A stretch of DNA of 44,460 nucleotides. Source: a virus. This document shows, in pieces, positions 41,201 through 44,460 of this stretch; positions within the stretch are counted from its first letter, which is position 1, and each line of letters begins with the position of its first letter. The position numbers were made by a program, and so were the translations under genes. Location: positions 1 through 44,460 of the IMG/VR virus record IMGVR_UViG_3300005581_002677. The stretch is one strand, 5' to 3'. The notes beneath the pieces were generated by a model, which was given only the letters and a program-made list of their open reading frames with translations, was not told the DNA's origin and made no database searches.

Positions 41201-42802
41201 ATCTTCAATGCAGAGACCGCTCCTGCACTTAAAGAACGTAGTGATGTATCAGGTTTGATTGAATTGAACTATGACTTCTCTGACGTTGTTGAGAGCCACT
41301 TTGTTACAATGGAGAAGTACAAGGCATATGCAGAAGGTGTTAAGGACCTTAACGCAATATTCCAAAACCCTGCTTTCAATGTGCTGCTTGAAGAGTCAGA
41401 CTTGAAGACGGTTGTAAAGCGTTCAGTAAACTTTGCTATCACTCCAAATGCAGGACAGAAAGAACAACAGACTGCACTTGGTAAACTGATGACTAAGTTC
41501 ACCGGGTTTGCACTTGCATTCAAGGCAGTTCAGATTGTCAAACAGGCTACCTCATTCTTCAACGCATACGAGGATTACAGTTACTTCCCTGCTGATTCAA
41601 AAATCCCGGGTGTAATTAAGGGTCCAATTGATTTTATGATGTTTATGGTTGATAGTGCAAAGGTTATGGCGACTATGCCAAAGCAGGTACGCAAAGCATA
41701 TGGTATGTCTGCTAACGTAAGAGACCGTCTGCTGAAAGGTATTGAGGGTGATGTGTATGGTCTTGAGTCCGGGTCAAATGTATTCTCATCCATAGATAAG
41801 CGTACAGACATATGGGCAAAAGCAGTACGTGCGTTTAAGACAGGTGCTGCCGGACCAACCGTGCTTGGTGATATACTTGGTGTGATGGGATATATGGTTA
41901 ACTATAACCGTAACATTGCAAACGGTATGACTCAGGCTGATGCATTGGAAGCGTTCAACAACTATAACGCAACTGCACAGAGCCGGAGGGGTACTGAAAA
42001 GATACCTCTTCAGCAGAATCAAAGTGAGTTGTCACGTGCGTTTACAATGTTTGGTAGCACTACATTCCTTCAGATAAACAAAACACTTACTGCACAGACC
42101 AATATATTCCGTGCGTTGAAGGAGGGCAAGATGCCAAGTGCAAAAGATATCCGTGCACTTACACTGAACCTTGGTATTACTAACGCATTGTTCGTTGGTA
42201 CTGCAAACCTTGCTAAATTTATAAAGGGTGATGATGATGACCGTGATGAAGTTCTCAAGCATATGGGCAAAGCACTGATTGGTCTTAACCTAATTGAGTC
42301 AATACCTTTGATTGGAGCAGCAGTTGAAACTGCATTGGCTGATATCGAGGGTGAAAGAACAAGAGGTGGTGACAATGTGGTAAACCCATATATGCAGGTT
42401 TATAAGAAAATCAAGAAGGCTTCAGAAGAAGAGGTAGGATTCAAATCACTTCAGCCTTTGATTGAGATTGTAATCGGTGCTCAGTTGGACCCATTCATTG
42501 GAGTATACAATGGTGTGCAGGATGGGTTTGATGAGAATGCGATATATGATTTGCTTGGTATCAGTAAGTCTTATCGTCCAACTGAGGAGAAAGAAAAGTC
42601 AACCGCTGCACCTAAAGGTATGGGCAAGGAAGATATGAAGAGATACTTCCCTGAGATGTATGACCAAATGTATGGACCCGGTTCAGTGAATGCAGATGCT
42701 GATGAACAACTGAAGGCGTATGAGAAATCAATTGATGACGAACTTCAAAGACAAAAGGATGCTGCATACAACTACATTCCAAAGCCTAAAGAAAAGAAAT
42801 AG
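32240..42802 (+). CDS. Giant polyvalent protein, ADP-ribosyltransferase-like and metallopeptidase domains (3520 aa)
   Basis: The gene takes 24 percent of the window. Residues 1-60 hold two copies of an LYxGLxxDGLYTKSxxEF repeat. Residues about 275-395 (DYIGKALRAQKMRD, FVVPTLFPKD, QFDNEQEAKQFAEGDW) are known from other giant phage proteins. Residues 670-730 are Gly/Ala-rich and membrane-like. Residues about 1244-1395 resemble the ADP-ribosyltransferase domains of polyvalent proteins (LWNHSTQKFNSF, PIWFSKK, LIKEIGYDSY, VAVFEPSQIKKV). Residues 1986-2045 contain VFRAVHDFFGHSELGN and ARQAMTTETRGQNSYVNF. HEFGH (2213-2217) with Glu at 2271 is a gluzincin-type metallopeptidase. Residues 2362-2400 look UBA-like. 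The C-terminal 500 residues have hydrophobic stretches. No RNA polymerase DxDxD motif was seen. Such proteins are thought to be injected to act on the host. Confidence 0.8.
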   Translation: MDELKKLYDGLVADGLYTKSFDEFKRQIQDPSYQDRLYNGLIEDGLYTKSKSEFLRQYAVGPAKPIIEPVKKKEEPLPSQQQLSKGMASSLAGGLSVSSDTDAQVPLEQRKFKPQFEDSPIIEQDNTFFAARPIIDKQKVEEYKQYKQEKKNLEELGKKQERAKAQEDEQIFKAQNLAATKDEQFQKYLKDINANLIDKSEGDVVPELNRRWSSYGFHFEEAAPGADAMYARTSDGKHELYIDLDPFTTATEVQEAKKLRDFLNLYAQAPEKEKSEDYIGKALRAQKMRDVGMRNDDGTYSTVKFASFEQDGKYFVVPTLFPKDPVATYTTNKNDWMELPLEQAITEARKRGELFQFDNEQEAKQFAEGDWKDVNAFDVEGQKFYKDKGLDYYAEKQKYKNYTKLQDDIELIDKILEKKPISPEERMNNPQYFASDGRRLYSDEVLEQKKEEVIKKKDNLLEQVYDLEFMGIGEGSIQKTREEFDLVLGKRQNEIAGEAIKTNAAAKQEYDALNETALAVYNVPIDKISTIVPKTPQDAENIKNLTAQLVKVKSAQQTAATKFEIAKTYYDAKWNKAANSEYEENWSGFVTSVSDAWNNGQAAEQILLLTLGVKDAANVKDRQEAARLIVENLSDVSGKQSRVLTRTNLARDGEFLKAVLSDPLEAMSTLAATSLTQMLPYGSYIVASSTAAGGAAGGAAGLAGGPFAGVTVPGGFITGAGYGFRTGMAATQLAMEYTNSIMDVMREKGYDLMDPVQVEKALADESVWTQGGEKGLARGIPIAVVDYLTSGLAGNVFRTSKLASVPVKVGAQVAERAIFDPAAEAAGEYVAQTVAGQDIDLKEIAYEALGGLGSNTSHMAVNLYKEARNNSNAALAYELTDISRVARETVSDERISQWANNMHQLGKIDADVNQRIQQNVGLRREARELVSVGRTSRLLGDGKKVEARVMELLAARNELSATQNRREINRNKISQINQEIATISENKKLLPENKEVAGDGVSTAVNLDSILGTTREGVSRFVISGKTLTREQFIKELDNMSNRRLLRAPVSIDNDEEVQKLYEQKVKDAIQKQSPSQVYVQSEAGVSETVEEGKPETKPEVAPQETEEEVKAKEDIVSSKTRLDEIAEAIPERIDYTEDDLVNFDTLEENKTRGVLAALAEKVAEGTKLSDTEKTVYDANKAQVDEFSNLVAERTAIQEEVADLEAMLGRRAEFRAEERVVPANIEETTKALESIDEKEIESLPFLWNHSTQKFNSFGEEIEFEEFTPGERIFRIGNTSVQPIWFSKKAYATGNDIRQIKTIIDAKKTFDFNNEEQRKELEAYASEKYGDKFKNLSDIIRDGNWESLEEEFNGAIPALIKEIGYDSYLSREGDQLTVAVFEPSQIKKVTPQLIAESYKIAKENGTNPELVKAVESLVSKPKVEFRAEEEVAEVAIDEVEAITQKMNEMTSGNVNTELAPSETVGRVDVTDLSNRVGRAVPTVGMKVVNGIPVVFTISDQLTTGEVTNKSTGRIIKNLFGGIGFNYANENSAWAYTAEKNARQSLEKAQKVYEENKPTFEEFWRNNPEYNGLVPMMVVKMGEGSILSNEATARVLADNIKEFPEANRRRALSVLQSQLKKDIKSLNQRAKATKNKLTQRNYLKEASGYQNVLNLISENNIQTIDGLLATEIFTKIENLNARKDLINMIGYGKPNLPGEVKKPSKPTKNSLVARAIIGIPATQEVKDINPNKRYELLNLAEVVNTITESTIADIPSRSIIGIVGIDVLNPKILNTENGDFNHPNYQYGLAGRPIGVLEEPVALVKAYPEAYNLALKGLIEAESEFVKPIKDGKKIIKPGNRLFNQPLPEASEIADRYYEKTFGRTRPKFYGTRSIDKERAKRIADAFIKIVDNPTAPDVRKAYEAMAQETLEQYKFMLDAGYVVEINNDEPYANSREMIEDLRENKRMKIFSTESGFGDEKITPEQRERNVLLRESGFFDVNGQPLLVNDVFRAVHDFFGHSELGNSFGAIGEENAWNVHARMYSPLARQAMTTETRGQNSYVNFSGVNERVEAMRQEAANLREQGKLEEAEALVGKIYEEISFAEQKQGILPKEFWDVDTKDIGDKEFQPSSVESILTTTVAVQNGLSQNELVGAVAQGDISNATKLANFLNNSFPGVTISTDKVSFDNVMAQVGTEMYMRGDQVIYGVTVDGDIYINPDVHNSESALFNTTIHEFGHVWTDYLQTSEKGKQIYQRGVQLIEEGIANDEKVKQIFEAQMKKYPGDRARAINETMAILIGNKGEVITNAAIKSKFKEWLLGVWKFIKESFKMSQDLTEEEIQNLTLDQFIGTALADIFSGKEISMTEAQKKQLKNPEAMFSNTQSMQSIIQQARANGFSDAAIKQVLLNRGFKANDINNALVVQIDITTDLPREFANVEGGVQKGYQLFTEVRAALQRFAHMGPRGGIRREQTKTWGEIREKAIELLKANPIFQAQSDTVQMELISAFDRSLGTQANTNVTRQISAIRNNLRQRKIGAKELQQAKIAVKNLIRSVLPKSDMYSQAQINKLISIISNATESSILADTEKVMKIVEQQRAKMKNSVLKKMVELVNKKAKAAMTTTGKRRSRGLDAEGQAFFAQVKPILRAVMNNDIQFMLNMATELAQADADGSINEAIMKQSRGEQLTVQEQALLNKAYAFDTFGDLMSMELEDVQQLLSELEDARAESIQRLKTRREVRAMRYAALNEQATAQVSELNPELFVEETDANGNVTVRPKSRNELIQDRAAIRRAFQQGKIWSGFKQIVARWDYTSITGIKDFFRKRILHLGSLVNLFDNEATGMTFFRDNIYRPLNRMDERSKVGYFREMTNLDSIANSIPGITKGYKQIRNMLQTGVHEFTINGQKQIYNADKLLRIYALSLNDVQRGKLKQMGWDDAQIQKIKSIVGPEPIEFADKLVDYFSNDYYESINNVYSHVNDVNLGYVPNYFPTITQSQKVDSKLLEDGDFNGIFNAETAPALKERSDVSGLIELNYDFSDVVESHFVTMEKYKAYAEGVKDLNAIFQNPAFNVLLEESDLKTVVKRSVNFAITPNAGQKEQQTALGKLMTKFTGFALAFKAVQIVKQATSFFNAYEDYSYFPADSKIPGVIKGPIDFMMFMVDSAKVMATMPKQVRKAYGMSANVRDRLLKGIEGDVYGLESGSNVFSSIDKRTDIWAKAVRAFKTGAAGPTVLGDILGVMGYMVNYNRNIANGMTQADALEAFNNYNATAQSRRGTEKIPLQQNQSELSRAFTMFGSTTFLQINKTLTAQTNIFRALKEGKMPSAKDIRALTLNLGITNALFVGTANLAKFIKGDDDDRDEVLKHMGKALIGLNLIESIPLIGAAVETALADIEGERTRGGDNVVNPYMQVYKKIKKASEEEVGFKSLQPLIEIVIGAQLDPFIGVYNGVQDGFDENAIYDLLGISKSYRPTEEKEKSTAAPKGMGKEDMKRYFPEMYDQMYGPGSVNADADEQLKAYEKSIDDELQRQKDAAYNYIPKPKEKK
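32258..32410 (+). repeat. N-terminal direct repeat in the giant gene (2 x 63 bp)
   Basis: Two 63-base units start 90 bases apart (32258-32320 and 32348-32410). Each encodes L-Y-(D/N)-G-L-x-x-D-G-L-Y-T-K-S-x-x-E-F-x-R-Q. The core GATGGTCTTTATACAAAGTC is identical in both. Confidence 0.85.
34310..34340 (+). repeat. Tandem 12-bp repeat in the Gly/Ala-rich segment
   Basis: GCAGCAGGTGGT occurs twice and is followed by a partial third copy. It encodes A-A-G-G repeats in the membrane-like segment of the giant protein and is a likely spot for replication slippage. Confidence 0.8.
35588..35603. repeat. Dispersed dyad, copy 5 (inside the giant gene)
   Basis: GTGTCTTCAAAGACAC, same orientation as copies 1-3. 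It encodes V-S-S-K-T in the giant protein in a Glu/Lys-rich linker. No T-run follows. Confidence 0.85.
35875..36522 (+). repeat. 18-bp direct repeat flanking the ADP-ribosyltransferase-like domain
   Basis: AGAGTTCCGGGCTGAAGA is present identically at 35875-35892 and at 36505-36522. The copies lie 630 bases apart, exactly 210 codons in frame, and encode E-F-R-A-E-E. The segment between them is the ADP-ribosyltransferase-like domain. Confidence 0.85.
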
Positions 42803-42825
42803 TGAGTGTCTTTAAAGACACTCAC
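42802..42825. terminator. 24-bp perfect palindrome between convergent genes, dyad copy 6
   Basis: GTGAGTGTCTTT meets its exact inverse with no spacer (42802-42825) and contains the dispersed dyad at 42806-42821. It overlaps the last base of the giant gene's TAG stop and the TGA stop of the minus-strand gene. The minus-strand side is followed by a T-rich tail (TATTTCTTTTCTTT), so termination is more likely for the minus-strand operon than for the plus strand. Confidence 0.85.
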
Positions 42826-43223
42826 ACATATCTGATATACTTCAGTGCTTTCTGTTTATCGTAATAAGCCATTGGCTCTGTATCATACGCAGAGCCAATG
42901 CGTATTTCTCCTTTTAAATCTTTGAGTTTACCGTAGATAATACCATCATCACAAGCCCATATGATTGTTGGGTTCAATCTCTTTGACCATAGTTTACTTA
43001 CTTTTGATATTGATATTGGGAGTTGATACGCACGGCTAATATTCTTTAGCCTTCCAACTATTTCAACGTATGCTATTAGAGTTCCGCTCTTATCGAATAT
43101 CTTGTAGTCAATATCATCCGGGCTTAGTTTTTCAAAACTGCCTTTGAATATTGAGACGAATCTTTCAATGGCTTTTTTTTCCCGGATTAAATCTTGTTCA
43201 GTCTCAAAACTTTTTGTCGCCAT
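42822..43223 (-). CDS. PD-(D/E)XK-like nuclease-fold protein (133 aa)
   Basis: The fold is suggested by an acidic strand in SPDDIDYKIFDKSGTLIAYV followed by EIVGR, the position where nucleases of this superfamily have ExK, then helices (ISKVSKLWSKR) and a final strand (PTIIWACDDGIIYGKLKD). I recall similar phage proteins with EVKGR at this site. Here the Lys is replaced by Val, so catalytic activity is doubtful unless a nearby Lys substitutes. The gene is the last of the minus-strand operon and overlaps the next gene upstream by 20 bases. A perfect inverted repeat lies near its 3' end. It may act in DNA processing or bind DNA without cutting. Confidence 0.6.
   Translation of the reverse strand: MATKSFETEQDLIREKKAIERFVSIFKGSFEKLSPDDIDYKIFDKSGTLIAYVEIVGRLKNISRAYQLPISISKVSKLWSKRLNPTIIWACDDGIIYGKLKDLKGEIRIGSAYDTEPMAYYDKQKALKYIRYV
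42870..42900. repeat. Perfect 11-bp inverted repeat inside the nuclease-like gene
   Basis: CATTGGCTCTG (42870-42880), a nine-base loop and CAGAGCCAATG (42890-42900) pair perfectly near the 3' end of the minus-strand gene. It encodes an I-G-S-A-Y-D-T-E-P-M stretch. No T-run follows on either strand. Confidence 0.7.
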
Positions 43224-43455
43224 TGTCTCTTAGGTATTCAAGATATTCAATTGCCGTTTCAACCTCATCTTGAAAGTCCTGATACTCTCTGTCTACAAGA
43301 TGCTCATACACATCATTAAGACATTGGTGTACTCTGTTTACATAGACAAGGATTTCACGTGCACGTTTTAACTCTCGTGCCTTTGCTTCCGCTTCCGGAT
43401 TGTTCGTGTCGAAATTGAAAGCCAACTGATATGCGTTATGTTTTTTAGTACTCAT
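43204..43455 (-). CDS. Hypothetical small helical protein (83 aa)
   Basis: The start is set at MSTKKHNAYQLAFNFDTNNP; a more upstream in-frame ATG lies well inside the preceding gene and adds a stretch unlike the rest. The product is helical and acidic: EAEAKARELKRAREILVYVN, HQCLNDVYEHLVDREYQDFQ and a final EYLEYLRDNGDKK. No motif marks an enzyme. It overlaps the DnaA-like gene by 11 bases and the nuclease-like gene by 20 bases, so all three are probably translated together. I know no family. Confidence 0.7.
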   Translation of the reverse strand: MSTKKHNAYQLAFNFDTNNPEAEAKARELKRAREILVYVNRVHQCLNDVYEHLVDREYQDFQDEVETAIEYLEYLRDNGDKKF

Positions 43456-43975
43456 AACTTGTATTGAACATAGCATTAATCCTACGCTCAACTACATCCT
43501 CCATATCTATGGGGGTTCGCTCACGAATCAGTTTGTATATGCTTCCCCATTTTTGTTCTTCCATCTCCTGTTGGTGTTTGTAGTTTATCAATTCTTCGTA
43601 CTTCAAATGTAGTAATGAAAGTTCTTCTTTTGTTTTTAAAAGTTCTTCAATTAGTTCTTCTTTGGTATAAAGATATTCGATTGGCATTTCACGCCCGAAC
43701 ATTTTCTTACAAGACAAATACTTTTTCTTCAGGTCCGGCAAGAAGTTTATTGATGAATCAAACACGTTGCAATAGTGCATTATAGTGGTATGGTCTTTTG
43801 CCAACAGACTACCAATCTCAGGGAATGAATATTTGTACTCCCTTAGAATCTTTGAGTAGACTATACGTGCATCTACAACTTCTCTCTTGCGATTCTTTGT
43901 CAATAAGTCAAATCCAAATACCTGTTCTACTACCTTTCTGAGTTCTCTTGCTTTAATTATTTTATCATTCTCCAT
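43445..43975 (-). CDS. DnaA domain-IV-like DNA-binding protein (176 aa)
   Basis: Residues 28-70 match the C-terminal DNA-binding domain of the replication initiator DnaA: RKREVVDARIVYSKILREYK, a helix-turn-helix with SFPEIGSLLAK, and the signature D61-H-T-T-64 followed by IMHYCN. In DnaA this motif contacts the DnaA box. The AAA+ ATPase domain is absent. Residues 105-145 form a coiled coil (KEELIEELLKTKEELSLLHL) that may dimerise the protein. Such stand-alone domains are seen in Bacteroidota phages. It could recognise the phage origin or host DnaA boxes, or regulate genes. It overlaps genes on both sides in the minus-strand operon. Confidence 0.82.
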   Translation of the reverse strand: MENDKIIKARELRKVVEQVFGFDLLTKNRKREVVDARIVYSKILREYKYSFPEIGSLLAKDHTTIMHYCNVFDSSINFLPDLKKKYLSCKKMFGREMPIEYLYTKEELIEELLKTKEELSLLHLKYEELINYKHQQEMEEQKWGSIYKLIRERTPIDMEDVVERRINAMFNTSYEY

Positions 43976-44276
43976 CTTTAAAATATTTCTTTTCGTTTAT
44001 TGAGTCTAAGTATTCTTCCAATCCAATCTGTTCAATGTCGAGCAGGATAGGTGCATATCCATCTTCATTAACAAACTCTATCTTATAAAAGTAGGGTGTG
44101 TCAGATTTTATAACACCGCATATGTTTTGGGAATATCCTTCCATCTTGGGTAGTGTGCTTATGTTTCTCAATATCATAAGCATTATGTCGTCTGCAAGTT
44201 TCTCCGGAAGGTTGCTTATCTTTCGATTGAACCACTCATCCATAACAAACTTAACGTCCTCACCCTCTATGAACAT
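43965..44276 (-). CDS. Hypothetical protein (about 103 aa)
   Basis: Two starts are possible: MGLRLMFIEGE at 44291 and MFIEGEDVKFVMDEWF at 44276; the second is given because it reduces the overlap with the VRR-NUC gene to 17 bases. The sequence contains a helical NRKISNLPEKLADDIMLMIL stretch and a beta-rich part with NICGVIKSDTPYFYKIEFVN and GYAPILLDIEQIGLEEYLD. The arrangement of a helix hairpin followed by a small sheet faintly resembles RelE/HigB-type folds, but no active-site residues support a toxin call. Its 3' end overlaps the DnaA-like gene by 11 bases. Confidence 0.68.
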   Translation of the reverse strand: MFIEGEDVKFVMDEWFNRKISNLPEKLADDIMLMILRNISTLPKMEGYSQNICGVIKSDTPYFYKIEFVNEDGYAPILLDIEQIGLEEYLDSINEKKYFKDGE

Positions 44277-44460
44277 CAACCTTAATCCCATAACTTTCTA
44301 ACTCTTTTATCCTGTACTTCTGAAGAGGCGATAGCCTACCCTTCTGAGTCTTCACTTCTATGAATAGAACGTCAGACTCTTTAGGGATGGCTATCAAATC
44401 CGGGATACCGTTTTTGTTGGTCTTAGTCAACTTGATAACGTAGTACCCCTGCTCCTCAAG
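44260..44460 (-). CDS. VRR-NUC domain nuclease, 5' end cut by window edge
   Basis: Only the last 66 residues are visible. They contain NKNGIPDLIAIPKESD, then VLFIEVKTQKGRLSPLQKYR, and IKELESYGIKVDV. This is the VRR-NUC motif: the PD of the first strand, ExK in EVKT, and the conserved GxLSPxQ helix. The family cuts structured DNA such as Holliday junctions and flaps in phages. The gene leads the visible part of the minus-strand operon, and its 3' end overlaps the next gene by about 17 to 32 bases. All expected catalytic residues in the visible part are present. Confidence 0.88.
   Translation of the reverse strand, partial: LEEQGYYVIKLTKTNKNGIPDLIAIPKESDVLFIEVKTQKGRLSPLQKYRIKELESYGIKVDVHRG

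Noticed and set aside
15757-41811. Many long antisense frames opposite terL, portal, capsid and giant genes
   Set aside because: They lack start context and promoters and have low-complexity compositions typical of reverse-strand shadows.
32240-42802. Giant virion RNA polymerase as in crAss-like phages
   Set aside because: No DxDxD-type catalytic motif was found on reading through the protein, and the recognisable domains are of polyvalent-protein type.
43965-44276. RelE/HigB-type toxin
   Set aside because: The helix-then-sheet order is only loosely similar, no basic active-site residues are evident and no antitoxin gene stands next to it.
1-44460. tRNA genes, CRISPR arrays, integrase, insertion sequences
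   Set aside because: No cloverleaf-like or regularly spaced repeat-spacer sequence and no recombinase or transposase motif was seen; there is almost no intergenic space.

Overview
The window is a densely packed stretch of a tailed bacteriophage genome whose host is most likely a member of the Bacteroidota. The host inference rests on repeated TAnnTTTG boxes (TAACTTTG, TATCTTTG, TAAATTTG) just upstream of genes, which match the -7 promoter element of that phylum, and on A-rich start regions with few Shine-Dalgarno sequences. The large terminase, portal and major capsid proteins resemble, from memory, those of crAss-like and related podoviruses of Bacteroidota. The virion genes are podovirus-like: short connector proteins, one very large nozzle-like tail protein, internal virion proteins and no tape measure or sheath. 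These relationships are recalled family resemblances; no search was run.

Layout, left to right. (1) 1-2.35 kb, plus strand: a chaperonin operon with GroEL (cut at the left edge), two small proteins and GroES. It meets a convergent winged-helix-like gene on the minus strand (2293-2754). (2) 2.8-5.0 kb: a run of very small, mostly Lys/Arg-rich proteins, several starting almost directly at a promoter box. (3) 5.0-7.4 kb: virion proteins, including a fibre with YadA-like head repeats. (4) 7.4-9.4 kb: lysis cassette (one or two holin-like membrane proteins, an amidase endolysin, a membrane-anchored spanin-like protein). (5) 9.4-11.6 kb: a second fibre-like protein, a protein that looks like two GroES-type barrels, and a 2-oxoglutarate/Fe(II) oxygenase-like protein. 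(6) 11.6-19.2 kb: packaging and head genes (small and large terminase, portal, scaffold, major capsid protein) ended by a terminator. (7) 19.2-32.2 kb: a post-capsid protein, two connectors, the 1550-residue nozzle, a Cys-rich modular protein, a tail protein, a GNAT acetyltransferase and two internal virion proteins. (8) 32.2-42.8 kb: one gene for a 3520-residue polyvalent protein that carries an ADP-ribosyltransferase-like domain, a His-Asp-Phe-Phe-Gly-His domain and an HEFGH metallopeptidase. (9) 42.8-44.5 kb, minus strand: the downstream end of a DNA-metabolism operon (nuclease-like protein, small helical protein, DnaA domain-IV-like protein, small protein, VRR-NUC nuclease).

Working model: the plus-strand genes build, fold, package and release the particle, with chaperonin and co-chaperonin supplied by the phage. 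The 3520-residue protein and its two upstream neighbours are probably injected with the DNA. The most unusual unexplained signal is a 16-base dyad (GTGTCTT, two bases, AAGACAC) found six times at 6.4-10 kb spacing. Four copies lie inside unrelated genes and two are the stems of terminators. No gene-free stretch longer than about 80 bases exists in the window, and I saw no tRNA, rRNA, CRISPR array, integrase or insertion sequence.
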